NCBI GenBank assembly: GCA_003862195.1
Contig: QOUO01000001.1
Coordinates: forward strand, 62,001 to 126,000
Length of the DNA: 64,000 bases
Origin: Coriobacteriaceae bacterium
GTDB lineage: Bacteria; Actinomycetota; Coriobacteriia; Coriobacteriales; Atopobiaceae
Direction: 5' to 3'
Every line of letters begins with the position of its first letter. Within the stretch, counting starts at the first letter, position 1. Shown piece after piece: positions 8,007-16,492 of this stretch. The notes under the pieces are model-generated. The model was given only the letters and a program-made list of their open reading frames with translations. It searched no databases and had not been told where the DNA came from. The position numbers and the translations under genes were made by a program.

Positions 8007-9629
8007 CTACGCGCCGCCGCAGCCCCTGCAGCTGGGGCACGCCGCGAGCCCGCCCAGGGCCGTCTCGCGCAGCTCCGCGGGAAGCGCCGCGCCCACGCGC
8101 CGCATCGCCTCCACCACCTCGTCAAACGGCGCGCTGGGCCGCACGCCCGCAAGCGCCATCCGCGCGCAGGCGAGGGCGTTCTCCGCGGCGGTGGCGTTTC
8201 TCTTCTGGCAGGGGTCCTCCACGAGGCCGCCCACGGGGTCGCACACCAGGCCCAGGAGGTTGCCCATGGCGAGCGCCGCCGCGTCCAGGCACTCGTGAGC
8301 ACTGCCGCCCAGGAGGCGCGTCGCGGCGGTCGCGGCCATGCCGCTCGCCGTGCCCACCTCCGCCTGGCAGCCGCCCTCGGCGCCGGCCACGGTCGCGTTC
8401 CTGCTCACCACAAAGCCCACGGCGGCCGCGCAGGCCAGGGCGTCGCGCAGCTCGGCGGGCCTGAAGCCGCACGCCTCGTCCAGCGCCAGGATGACGCCGG
8501 GCACCACGCCGGCGGAGCCAGCCGTGGGCGCCGCGACGATGCGGCCCATGGACGCGTTGGTCTCGATCACGGCCATGGCGAGCGTCGCCGCGCGGGCGTC
8601 CAGGCCACCGGCGTACGCGCCGCCGCGCTCCGCCAGCCGCGACAGCGCGCGGGACTCGCCCCCGATGAGCCCGCCCATCGTGGTCGCGCCCTTCTCCAAC
8701 GGCTCGTAGGCCGAGGCCCGCATGACGTCCAGCACGCGGTCGAGGTACTTCTCCACCGCGGCGCGCGGGCGCCCGTGCATGGCGTCGCAGATCTCCTCGC
8801 GGCGCATGAACGCCTGGCCAAGGCCCATGTCGTTCGCCTCCGCATATGAGAGGAGCGCGGCGCCGTCCTCGAAGTCCACGGCGGGAAGCAGGCGCTCGGC
8901 CTCGTCCGCGCCCATGGCCGGCGTGCCGAGCCTCTCCACGCCGGGGACGCCGCTCTCGTCGCGCGCCGGCACAAAGCGCATGCGGCTGATGTCCGGGCTT
9001 GCGAGTATCTGCCTGCGGACGTCCTCCGGCACGGGGCCGTCCACCTCGAGCACGTTGAACGCCTCGCCGCCGCGCCGCGAGCGGTACATCCACACGGAGC
9101 CGATGTTGACGCCGCTTTCGCCCAGCGTGCTCGCGATGTGGCCCAGCACGCCCGGCACGTCCTGCTCGTACAGGATGAGGGCGTTGTACTCCCCCGTTAT
9201 CTGCACGGACAGCCCGTCGATCATGGTCAGTCGCGCCGCGCCGCCGCCCAGCGACTCGCCGCGGGCCGTGAGCACGACGCCGTCCGCGTCGCGCACCCAC
9301 ACGTCGACGGTGTTGGGGTGCGACACCTTGGTCGCCTTGTCCGGGATGATGCTGAACGTGAGCGAGCGCTGCCGCGCGAGGTCCAGCGAGTCGCGTACGC
9401 GCAGGTCGTCCGTGTGGAGGCCCAGCATGCCCGCCACGAGCGCGCGGTCCGTGCCGTGCCCGCGGTACGTGCGCGCAAACGAGCCGTACAGCGTGAAGCG
9501 CACCTCCGCGGGCTCCACGTCGAGCAGCTGGCGCACCATCTGCGCGATCCTGAGCGCACCCGCCGTGTGCGACGACGACGGCCCGACCATGATGGGACCA
9601 AGCACGTCCCTCAACCCGAAGCTTCTCAT
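8007..9629 (-). CDS. L-serine ammonia-lyase, iron-sulfur type, single chain with ACT domain (copy 2)
   Basis: A 540-residue paralogue of the enzyme at 3042-4622, on the opposite strand. It has the same order: beta domain beginning DVLGPIMVGPSSSHTAGALR, ACT domain at about residues 150-205 (DVPGVLGHIASTLGESGVNI), and alpha domain with cluster cysteines in GGCQAEVG, VCDPV and PCQKRN. The C-terminus again is Cys-rich (CPSCRGCGG). It converts L-serine to pyruvate. The two copies differ throughout, so this is an old duplication or separate acquisition rather than a recent one; they may differ in regulation or in preference for L-serine versus other hydroxy amino acids. GGAGGC precedes the ATG. A 14-bp dispersed motif copy lies about 40 bases past the stop. 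Confidence 0.92.
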   Translation of the reverse strand: MRSFGLRDVLGPIMVGPSSSHTAGALRIAQMVRQLLDVEPAEVRFTLYGSFARTYRGHGTDRALVAGMLGLHTDDLRVRDSLDLARQRSLTFSIIPDKATKVSHPNTVDVWVRDADGVVLTARGESLGGGAARLTMIDGLSVQITGEYNALILYEQDVPGVLGHIASTLGESGVNIGSVWMYRSRRGGEAFNVLEVDGPVPEDVRRQILASPDISRMRFVPARDESGVPGVERLGTPAMGADEAERLLPAVDFEDGAALLSYAEANDMGLGQAFMRREEICDAMHGRPRAAVEKYLDRVLDVMRASAYEPLEKGATTMGGLIGGESRALSRLAERGGAYAGGLDARAATLAMAVIETNASMGRIVAAPTAGSAGVVPGVILALDEACGFRPAELRDALACAAAVGFVVSRNATVAGAEGGCQAEVGTASGMAATAATRLLGGSAHECLDAAALAMGNLLGLVCDPVGGLVEDPCQKRNATAAENALACARMALAGVRPSAPFDEVVEAMRRVGAALPAELRETALGGLAACPSCRGCGGA

Positions 9630-9742
9630 GATGCCTCCGATCCCCGGCCCTTTTGGCCAGCATAGGTGGCAAATGTTTCAGGTTCGTGAGGTGACTGATG
9701 CGCCTTTGCGTCACGCCCGCACCAGGTCAGTACCGTTTTTTA

Positions 9743-9791
9743 CAGACGAGAAGGGCGCGGGCCACGCCGTCGCGACCCGCGCCCAGAGGCA
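9743..9791 (-). terminator. Possible terminator-like hairpin downstream of the RGG-tailed gene
   Basis: On the minus strand GGGCGCGGG and CCCGCGCCC can pair around a GC-rich loop and are followed by TTCTCGTCTG, which is only modestly T-rich. It could be a weak terminator. Confidence 0.4.
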
Positions 9792-9851
9792 CGTCAGACT
9801 TGTCTGCGACCCGGAATCCCGCACGCACGGCGGGCCCGGGATGCCGGGAGG

Positions 9852-10595
9852 CTAGTCCTCGCGGCGACGGTCGCCACCGCGGTATCCGCCACGGTCGCCA
9901 CGGTCGTCCCTGTTGCCGCGGAAGCCGCCGCGACCGCCGCGGTCCCCACCGCGGAAGCCGTCGCGCCCGCCACGGTAGCCGTCACGGCTGCCACCGCGAT
10001 ACCCGCCGCGGTCGTCCCTGTTGCCGCCACGGTAGCCCCCGCGGTCCCCGCCGCGGAATCCGCCACGACCGCCACGGTCGCCGCCGCGGAAGCCGTTGCC
10101 CTCGCGCGGGCCGCGGTCGCCCTGCCTGGAGTCGCGCTTCTTGGCGGCCTTGCGGGCTTCCTCGCGCTCCTTCCAGTCGGCGCCGATCTCGGCCTCGAGG
10201 GAGCCCTCCATGCGCTCGAGGAACTCCATGAGGGCGTCCGCCTCGTCGTCGGAGAAGCCGTCAAGCGCCACGTCGCAGAGTTCGGCCTGGGAGGGCTTGT
10301 CCTCGCGGCCCTCGTCCGTGAGCGTGACGGTCTTGGGGCCGGACTCGGGGGCGTCGACCTCGACGAGGCCGCCCTCGGTCATCGCGTCGAGCGTCGCGCC
10401 CAGGGCTGCGCCGTCGACGCCCAGGATCGTGGACATCTCCTGCGTGGTGACGCCGTCCTTCATGCGCAGCAGCGCGAGGACGCGACCCACGTTGGGGTCG
10501 GTCGCCGCCTCCTGCTCGCGCCTGTTGTGACGTGCGATACCCACCATGTGGTTGACGACGTTCATCTTGTCGAGGATCTCGGACTTGGTTGCCAT
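9852..10595 (-). CDS. MarR-like winged-helix protein with a C-terminal RGG-repeat tail
   Basis: A 247-residue protein with two parts. Residues about 1-110 look like a winged-helix DNA-binding domain of MarR type (VGRVLALLRMKDGVTTQEMSTILGV, then a strand-rich wing). After a charged linker (about 110-160) the rest is a low-complexity tail of repeated RGG, FRGG, YRGG and DRGG units, typical of RNA-binding or condensate-forming proteins such as DEAD-box helicases. Such a tail on a MarR-like domain is unusual. The ATG at 10595 has GGGAGAAG upstream; the frame to 10625 was not chosen. Single gene; no target is evident. Confidence 0.7.
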   Translation of the reverse strand: MATKSEILDKMNVVNHMVGIARHNRREQEAATDPNVGRVLALLRMKDGVTTQEMSTILGVDGAALGATLDAMTEGGLVEVDAPESGPKTVTLTDEGREDKPSQAELCDVALDGFSDDEADALMEFLERMEGSLEAEIGADWKEREEARKAAKKRDSRQGDRGPREGNGFRGGDRGGRGGFRGGDRGGYRGGNRDDRGGYRGGSRDGYRGGRDGFRGGDRGGRGGFRGNRDDRGDRGGYRGGDRRRED

Positions 10596-10698
10596 GTACT
10601 TCTCCCATGCGTTTGTCTTTGGCACTCGCCGTGCCGCTGTCTGCTACTTGCTGCTATTTGGTACGTGCTGCTTGTTGCCTGCCGCTTTTCGCGGATTG

Positions 10699-12108
10699 CT
10701 ACTGCTTCTTGTTCGCGGGACCATCCTTGGGCGTGGCCACGCCCTCCTTGGTTCCTGTGCTGCCGGCCTGCGGCTTGGGCGCCTTCTTGATGGGCACGCG
10801 GATGCCGCCGCGCACGACCGTGGGGCCGCTCGGACGCTTTGCCCCCTTGGAGCCGGTTCCGCTGGCGGCTGGCTTTGCCGAGCCAGGCACCTTGCTCCTG
10901 AGCTGCGTGCCGCTGAGCGTCGCGACGGTGGGCACGCGCTTGCCCTTGGACCTGCCGGACAGGCGTGCCTTGAAGCTCTGAACGCGCGTGTAGATGCTGG
11001 GGCCGCCGTTGGAGCGCAGGCCCAGGAGCGCCGCCGCCAGGAACGTGGGTCCAAAGAACGTGACGATACGCCAGATGAGGAAGCCCGCGCTCGTGGACGA
11101 GCCGAACATGTGGCTGTAGAACATGATGAAGCCGCCCTCGGCTCCGCCCGTGCCACCCGGCAGCGGCACCGCCGAGGCCACCATCTGCACCATGGAGCCC
11201 GCCGCGAGGCACTCGAGGAAGTCCGCCTTGATCCCAAAGGCCCTCAGCACGAACCACGGGATCATGTAGAGGCACCCGAGCTGGCACATGGTGACGAGGA
11301 GCGTGAGCGCCATGGACCCGAGGTCGCTCGCGGCGTTCTTGAACGCGGTCGCGAACTCCATCACCTGCACGTTGACAAGGTCGTCAAAGTGCTTGGGGTC
11401 CTTGAGCCAGCCGTGCTTGGTGGCGAAGCGGATGGCCCAGTTGCCCACGCGCATGACGAACTTTGGGCAGAGGCAGATCACGAAGATGCCCGCGAGCTCG
11501 AGCGCATGCACCGAGAACACCACGATGTTCAGGAAGAACAGGTCGCCGTACGTGGTGAAGAAGTACTCCGCCTTCGCCACGAGCATGATGGCCGCAAAGA
11601 ACACCACGCCAAACTGGTACGCGATGAAGCGCGTGAACTGCGTCGCGCTCGCCTCGCCCACGTCGAGCCCCGAGCGCGTCATGCGGTAGATCTGCGACGG
11701 GATGGAGCCCGCCATCATGGGCGTGAGGTTGCCAAAGAACACGCCCGACGCCTCGACGCTCATGAGGTCGCGCACGCCCAGCGGCGAGTCGTGGTCGAGG
11801 TAGACCGCGATCACGTACGCGAGGACGCCAAACACGTAGTACATGACGAAGCAGAGGCAGGCCCTGAGGACCCACGAGCCGTCCACCTGGCCCAACGCGT
11901 TGAGGAACTGCCCCATCTGCCCCGATATCACAAGGTAGAGGACGTACACCACCACGACGGCCACCAGGAAGAGCGCGCCCTTCCTGGCCTTGGTCTCGTT
12001 CTCCTCGTTGCCGTCGCCGGCGCCGCCAGCCCCAGACGATGCCCGTGGCGCGGACACCTTGAGGTGAACCTTTGGCTTGACCTGTCCGGCGTTCTTCGAT
12101 TCCGCCAT
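10699..12108 (-). CDS. YbhN/lysylphosphatidylglycerol-synthase-type integral membrane protein
   Basis: A 469-residue inner-membrane protein of the UPF0104/LPG_synthase_TM family, related to the flippase half of MprF. After a hydrophilic N-terminus (about 43 residues) there are some eight hydrophobic segments from about 44 to 390. Conserved family pieces are FFGNLTPMMAGSIPSQIYRM and AVPLPGGTGGAEGGF. The last 80 residues are basic, Pro/Gly/Lys-rich and probably cytoplasmic. The soluble aminoacyl-transferase half of MprF is absent, so it may flip or transport a lipid rather than synthesise lysyl-PG. GGAGG precedes the ATG at 12108. Confidence 0.8.
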   Translation of the reverse strand: MAESKNAGQVKPKVHLKVSAPRASSGAGGAGDGNEENETKARKGALFLVAVVVVYVLYLVISGQMGQFLNALGQVDGSWVLRACLCFVMYYVFGVLAYVIAVYLDHDSPLGVRDLMSVEASGVFFGNLTPMMAGSIPSQIYRMTRSGLDVGEASATQFTRFIAYQFGVVFFAAIMLVAKAEYFFTTYGDLFFLNIVVFSVHALELAGIFVICLCPKFVMRVGNWAIRFATKHGWLKDPKHFDDLVNVQVMEFATAFKNAASDLGSMALTLLVTMCQLGCLYMIPWFVLRAFGIKADFLECLAAGSMVQMVASAVPLPGGTGGAEGGFIMFYSHMFGSSTSAGFLIWRIVTFFGPTFLAAALLGLRSNGGPSIYTRVQSFKARLSGRSKGKRVPTVATLSGTQLRSKVPGSAKPAASGTGSKGAKRPSGPTVVRGGIRVPIKKAPKPQAGSTGTKEGVATPKDGPANKKQ

Positions 12109-12336
12109 GGTCCTCCACGGTCGATCGGCTTCGTGGCGGCTGTCTGCCACCCTGTCCAACACTCTGATGATACCCCTAAAGGAATCCCCAAAATCCTGCC
12201 CGGGAATCCCCCACCCAGACACTACAGACGCCAGGCGGACCCAGTTGGCGGGCAGAGGGCATGCGCGGGCGAGAGGGACGGCCGCCCTTCTCGTCATATA
12301 TGCGGAAGGCCGCTGGGCACCGCTGCCCCCACCCAC

Positions 12337-12368
12337 AAAAAAACGGACCAGGACGCCGTCCCGGTCCG
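12337..12368 (-). terminator. Terminator of the tRNA-Gln/Glu/Glu array
   Basis: CGGACCGGGAC and GTCCTGGTCCG form a hairpin followed by seven T residues on the minus strand, immediately after the last tRNA. Confidence 0.9.
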
Positions 12369-12376
12369 ATGACGTT

Positions 12377-12453
12377 TGGTAGCCCGTAGCAGATTCGAAC
12401 TGCTGATCTCCGCCTTGAGAGGGCGGCGTCCTAAACCGCTAGACGAACGGGCC
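12377..12453 (-). tRNA. tRNA-Glu(CTC), copy 2
   Basis: A 77-nt tRNA with encoded CCA. The anticodon stem CCGCC/GGCGG encloses CTCTCAA, giving anticodon CTC for codon GAG. It is identical to the copy at 12486-12562. Confidence 0.95.
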
Positions 12454-12485
12454 ATGCAAGCGAGCCAGGCGGCCCGCGGAGTACT

Positions 12486-12562
12486 TGGTAGCCCGTAGCA
12501 GATTCGAACTGCTGATCTCCGCCTTGAGAGGGCGGCGTCCTAAACCGCTAGACGAACGGGCC
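12486..12562 (-). tRNA. tRNA-Glu(CTC), copy 1
   Basis: Identical in sequence to the downstream tRNA-Glu, from which it is separated by 32 bases. Both are transcribed from the promoter at 12694-12722 together with tRNA-Gln. Confidence 0.95.
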
Positions 12563-12566
12563 AAAA

Positions 12567-12640
12567 TGGCTGGGATGGCAGGAATCGAACCTACACTGAC
12601 GGAACCAGAATCCGTTGTCCTACCGTTAGACGACATCCCA
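12567..12640 (-). tRNA. tRNA-Gln(CTG)
   Basis: A 74-nt tRNA with encoded CCA. The acceptor stem TGGGATG pairs with CATCCCA; the anticodon stem ACGGA/TCCGT encloses TTCTGGT, so the anticodon is CTG for codon CAG. It is first in the three-tRNA transcript. Confidence 0.93.
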
Positions 12641-12693
12641 ATCGCTTCGTGCTGCGATGCGTGATTTCTTGCTGCACCTCAGCGCGAGAAAGT

Positions 12694-12722
12694 AATATAC
12701 GCGAGTCCGGGCCGCCTTGCAA
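12694..12722 (-). promoter_or_regulatory. Promoter of the tRNA array
   Basis: TTGCAA, a 17-base spacer and TATATT on the minus strand, about 53 bases upstream of tRNA-Gln. Confidence 0.8.
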
Positions 12723-12809
12723 CCAAAACTTGCAAATGATTTTGCCTTCACAAGTTCTACTCATGTTGTTCTGCAAGGCGAACGCGACGGGGTCCGGCCA
12801 CCCGGCCCG

Positions 12810-14204
12810 CTACGGCCTCAGGCTCCGCAGCAGCACCTCGCGGTCGTTAGGGAGGTCCCCGTTCACCACGGACAGCAGGAGCTCCCTCAGGATCATGCCC
12901 ACGCCAGGCCCCGGGTCGATGCCGGTCGCCTCCATCACGTCGCGCCCGCTCACCGCCAGGTCGCCCATGCGGAACACCTCGTGCTCCGCGATGGCCTTCC
13001 TCAGCACGAGGGTGACCTTGTCGAGCTCCACCGCGTAGGACGCGGCGCTCCACACCTTGGACACCGCGTCGGCGCGCTTCAGGTCCAGCAGCGCAAACGT
13101 CAGGGCCTCTGCCCTGCCCGGGCACGCGTTGTCGAACTTGAGCAGCGTCCTCCTCACGGAGCGCATCGTGGGCTTGACGTAGTGGTCATGCAGGCGTACG
13201 AGCGTGCGGGTGGACGCCACGAGGTCCGAGGGCAGAGCGAGCCGGCGCATGATCTTCTCGCACATGGGGGCGCCCACCTTGGGGTGACCGAAGAAGTGCC
13301 CGCGGCCGTCCGGCCCCACGGTGAACGTGACGGGCTTCGCCACGTCGTGCAGCAGCGCCGCCCAGCGCAGCTCGGGCGAAGCCATGCCGCCCGTGAACTC
13401 CTCCACGGCGCGGCACACGTGCGCCGTGTGCTCCAGCACGTCGTACACGTGGTAGGGGCTGCGCTGGTCAAAGCCCCGCATCGCGCGGAGCTCCGGTATG
13501 GCCACGCCCAGGACCTCGGGCTCCGCCATGAGCGCCCAGCCGATCCTGCCGGTGCGGACCATGGCGTCCATCTCCTGGCCGATGCGCTCGCTCGCGATGT
13601 CGTCCAGGCCGTCCGCGCACTCCACCAGGGCGCGCTGCGTGGCCGGCTCGATGTCGAAGCCCAGACGGCACGCAAAGCGGACGGCGCGCAGCACGCGCAG
13701 GGCGTCCTCCTCGAACCTGCGCCGCGGGTCGCCCACGGCCCGTATGACCCCGCGCCTCAGGTCCCCCCTGCCGTCGAACGGGTCCAGGATCCCCCGCTCC
13801 GGGTGGTAGGCGATGGCGTTCACGGTAAAGTCGCGCCGGGCCAGGTCCAGGCGGATGTCGTCCACAAAGCGCACCTCGTCGGGGTGGCGGTGGTCGCTGT
13901 AGTCGCCCTCCACGCGGTACGTGGTGACCTCCACGGGCTCGCCGTCCGCCACGGCCGTGATCGTGCCGTGCGCCGTGCCCGTGCGATGCACCTCGTAGCC
14001 GGCGGCGGAAAGCACTCGCTCCGCGTCCTGCCAGTGAGCCGAGGTGGTCACATCCACGTCGTGCGAGGGCGCGCCCCGCAGGGCGTCGCGCACCCAGCCT
14101 CCCACGACCCATGCCTCGTAGCCGGCCGACTCGAGCGCACGGAGCACCCCCTTGCCAAAGTCCGGCAGTTCATATGCCACGTCGTCATAGCGGTTGGACA
14201 TCAT
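12810..14204 (-). CDS. CCA tRNA nucleotidyltransferase / poly(A) polymerase family protein
   Basis: A 464-residue class II nucleotidyltransferase. The catalytic head has WVVGGWVRDALRG at about residues 30-43 and HDVDVTT at about 47-53, whose two aspartates bind metal. The neck/body follows, and an HD-type domain appears at about 260-310 (LRWAALLHDVAKP), as in many bacterial members. These enzymes add or repair the 3' CCA of tRNAs; all four tRNAs in this window already encode CCA, which suggests a repair role. A poly(A) polymerase function cannot be excluded. The start is one of two adjacent ATGs (14204, 14201) behind GAAAGG. It is divergent from pepC. Confidence 0.88.
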   Translation of the reverse strand: MMSNRYDDVAYELPDFGKGVLRALESAGYEAWVVGGWVRDALRGAPSHDVDVTTSAHWQDAERVLSAAGYEVHRTGTAHGTITAVADGEPVEVTTYRVEGDYSDHRHPDEVRFVDDIRLDLARRDFTVNAIAYHPERGILDPFDGRGDLRRGVIRAVGDPRRRFEEDALRVLRAVRFACRLGFDIEPATQRALVECADGLDDIASERIGQEMDAMVRTGRIGWALMAEPEVLGVAIPELRAMRGFDQRSPYHVYDVLEHTAHVCRAVEEFTGGMASPELRWAALLHDVAKPVTFTVGPDGRGHFFGHPKVGAPMCEKIMRRLALPSDLVASTRTLVRLHDHYVKPTMRSVRRTLLKFDNACPGRAEALTFALLDLKRADAVSKVWSAASYAVELDKVTLVLRKAIAEHEVFRMGDLAVSGRDVMEATGIDPGPGVGMILRELLLSVVNGDLPNDREVLLRSLRP

Positions 14205-14310
14205 GCACCTTTCGGGAGGCTGCGCTCGCGCGCCTTGTACGCAAGTATAGACGCATCCGGCGCCCGCGCCGCTCACGAGTGCGCACCCGTATGCGCCCGT
14301 CTGCCGGCAG

Positions 14311-14319
14311 GTGCTATCC
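14311..14319 (+). promoter_or_regulatory. Probable extended -10 of pepC
   Basis: TGCTATCCT lies about 40 bases before the pepC start. The -35 is poor. Confidence 0.4.
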
Positions 14320-14357
14320 TCGTGTGGTCACACAATCAACCTTGCAAGGGGGTCCAC

Positions 14358-15842
14358 ATGGATCAGGACAACAGGACGGTCGGGACGGACTGGGCAGCCC
14401 AGAAGAACGCGTCCTTCTCGACCGAGAGGGCGAACAGGGTCGCGAGGAACGCCGTCACGTCCTCCAACGTGATGGCCGCGGCTCGGGACACCACCAAGAT
14501 GCGCACGTACAGCGACACGTACGGCATCAGCGTCCCCAAGACCGCCAAGATCACCAACCAGCGCCAGAGCGGCCGCTGCTGGTTCTTCAGCGCCATGAAC
14601 GCGCTGCGCCACGACACGATGGAGTTCCTGGACGTCGACACCATCGAGTTCAGCCAGTCCTTCGGCATGTTCTACGACAAGCTCGAGAAGGCCAACTCCA
14701 CGCTCGAGTACGCCATCCGCACCGCCGACCTGCCCATCGACTCGCGCGAGGTCTGCCTCGTGCTCGAGGACGGCATGGGTGACGGCGGCTACTACTCGTT
14801 CGCGATGAACCTCGTGCGCAAGTGGGGCATCGTCCCCAAGTCCGCCATGCCCGAGACTGCCTGCAGCAAGAACTCCACCCAGATGAACGACCAGCTGGGC
14901 AGGCTCGTGCGCAAGGGCGCCCTCGAGCTCAGGCGCATGCACGAGGCCGGCGCCGCGGACGACGCCCTCCGCGCGCGCAAGCAGGAGATCCTGGCCGACG
15001 TGCACCGCCTGCTCGCGACCTGCCTGGGCGAGCCGCCCGTCACCTTCGACTTCGAGCTCGAGGTGGGCGAGAAGTGCAAGGCCGACCCCGCAAAGGTATC
15101 GGAGGTCGAGCCCGAGCCCAAGGCCGACAAGGGCGAGAAGGGCGAGAAGGACGCGCCCGACGCCGCAGACAAGCCCAAGGCCAAGCGCATCCTGCGCGAC
15201 TTTGGCATCACGCCGCTCGAGTTCGCGAAGCGCTACGTGCCCGTCGACCCTGACGACTACGTCGCCCTCGTCTCGATGCCCGGCAAGGACCGCCCCTGGG
15301 GCACGGCCTGGCACCTCACGCTGACTGACTCCGTGCAGGGCGGCAGGCCCAACCGCGTGCTCAACGTGGCGCCCGAGGTGCTTGACGCGGCCGCCACGGC
15401 GAGCCTCAGGGCGGGCGTGCCCTGCGCCATGGCCTGCGACGTGATGCAGGAGTTCCCGCGCTACATAGACGACTACAAGTACGTGCTCTCGCTCGACGGC
15501 CTCGACCTCGAGGGCCTCTTCGGCGTCGACCTCTCCATGGGCCGCGCCGACATGATCGACGCGCGCGAGACCTCCCTCACGCACGCCATGTGCTTCCAGG
15601 GCGTCGAGCTCGACGGCGAGGGCAGGCCCAAGGCCTGGCGCGTCGAGAACAGCTGGGGCAAGGACATGGGCAAGGACGGATACCTCGTGATGAGCGCCGA
15701 CTGGTTCCACCTCTATGGCGGCGAGGTCGACGTGCGCCGCGAGTTCGTGCCCGCCGACGTGCTGCGCCAGTGGGACGAGGCGCCCGCGACGGACATCGCC
15801 CCGTGGAGCAACGTCTGCCACGCGCTCGGCAAGAGGGACTAG
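14358..15842 (+). CDS. pepC: Aminopeptidase C (bleomycin-hydrolase-type C1 cysteine peptidase)
   Basis: A 494-residue cytoplasmic cysteine aminopeptidase of the PepC/bleomycin hydrolase family, which usually forms hexamers and trims peptides from the N-terminus. The catalytic Cys is in QRQSGRCWFFSA at residue 74, the His in SLTHAM near 407 and the Asn in VENSWGKD near 430. Between about residues 236 and 280 there is a highly charged insert rich in Lys, Glu and Asp (KADKGEKGEKDAPDAADKPK) that standard members lack. This insert carries two tandem copies of the dispersed GGGCGAGAAGG motif. ATG was chosen because AAGGGGG lies just upstream; the frame extends far upstream only by chance. A HAD gene follows after 8 bases. 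Confidence 0.93.
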   Translation: MDQDNRTVGTDWAAQKNASFSTERANRVARNAVTSSNVMAAARDTTKMRTYSDTYGISVPKTAKITNQRQSGRCWFFSAMNALRHDTMEFLDVDTIEFSQSFGMFYDKLEKANSTLEYAIRTADLPIDSREVCLVLEDGMGDGGYYSFAMNLVRKWGIVPKSAMPETACSKNSTQMNDQLGRLVRKGALELRRMHEAGAADDALRARKQEILADVHRLLATCLGEPPVTFDFELEVGEKCKADPAKVSEVEPEPKADKGEKGEKDAPDAADKPKAKRILRDFGITPLEFAKRYVPVDPDDYVALVSMPGKDRPWGTAWHLTLTDSVQGGRPNRVLNVAPEVLDAAATASLRAGVPCAMACDVMQEFPRYIDDYKYVLSLDGLDLEGLFGVDLSMGRADMIDARETSLTHAMCFQGVELDGEGRPKAWRVENSWGKDMGKDGYLVMSADWFHLYGGEVDVRREFVPADVLRQWDEAPATDIAPWSNVCHALGKRD

Positions 15843-15850
15843 GGGGAACC

Positions 15851-16486
15851 ATGGCACAGGACAACGCGGCTGCGGCCCGCACGATCAAGAACGTGGTGTT
15901 CGACATGGGCGGCGTGCTCATGTACTTCTCGGGCATTGAGTTCGCGCGCAAGTTCACGGAGGGCGAGAAGGACGCGCAGTCCCTGGACGAGGCGCTCTTC
16001 CGCAACCCGAGCTGGGCGCTGCTTGATGCCGGCGCGATCGACACGGACACGATGGAGCGCGTCGCGGCGGCACGCCTGCCGGAGCGCCTCCACCCCAACC
16101 TGCACGCGTGCATCCACGGCTGGTACAAGCACCGCCGCAACATCCCCGGCACCAACGACATCGTGGCGCGCCTGCACGAGGCGGGCTATGGCTGCTACCT
16201 GCTCTCCAACGCCGGGACCAACTTCATGGCGTTCAAGGACGACATCCCGGCCTTCTCGCACATGGACGGCTGGGTGGTCTCGGCCTTCGTGCGCCTGATG
16301 AAGCCCGACCCGCGCATCTACCGGCTCCTGACGGACGAGTACGGACTCGACCCCGCAGAGTGCCTCTTTGTGGACGACAACGCCGACAACGTGCGCGGTG
16401 CGGAGGTCGCGGGCATGCAGGGCCACCTGTTCACGACGCCCGAGGCGCTGGAGGCGGACCTCAGGGCGCGCGGGCTCAGCTTCTAG
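15851..16486 (+). CDS. HAD-superfamily hydrolase, subfamily IA
   Basis: A 211-residue cytoplasmic phosphatase-like protein. HAD motif I is VVFDMGGVL at about residues 15-23, where the second catalytic acid is replaced by Gly (DMGG rather than DxD), as in the YihX/epoxide-hydrolase-N branch. Motif II is LLSNAG at about 118, motif III the Lys in MKPDPRIY at about 151, and motif IV FVDDNADNVRGA at about 175. YihX-like members act on sugar phosphates; the substrate here is unknown. AGGGGGAACC precedes the ATG, and the gene follows pepC by 8 bases, so they are probably cotranscribed. A 14-bp dispersed motif copy encodes GEKD near residue 38. Confidence 0.85.
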   Translation: MAQDNAAAARTIKNVVFDMGGVLMYFSGIEFARKFTEGEKDAQSLDEALFRNPSWALLDAGAIDTDTMERVAAARLPERLHPNLHACIHGWYKHRRNIPGTNDIVARLHEAGYGCYLLSNAGTNFMAFKDDIPAFSHMDGWVVSAFVRLMKPDPRIYRLLTDEYGLDPAECLFVDDNADNVRGAEVAGMQGHLFTTPEALEADLRARGLSF

Positions 16487-16492
16487 CGCGCG

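Noticed and set aside
9850..10100. RGG-tail DNA considered as a CRISPR-like or minisatellite repeat
   Set aside because: It is in frame with the upstream winged-helix domain and encodes continuous RGG units, so it is a coding repeat.
10546..12372. Plus-strand frame of 608 aa across the MarR-like and YbhN-type genes
   Set aside because: Composition is His/Arg/Ala-rich without domains, and it is antisense to genes with clear membrane segments and motifs.
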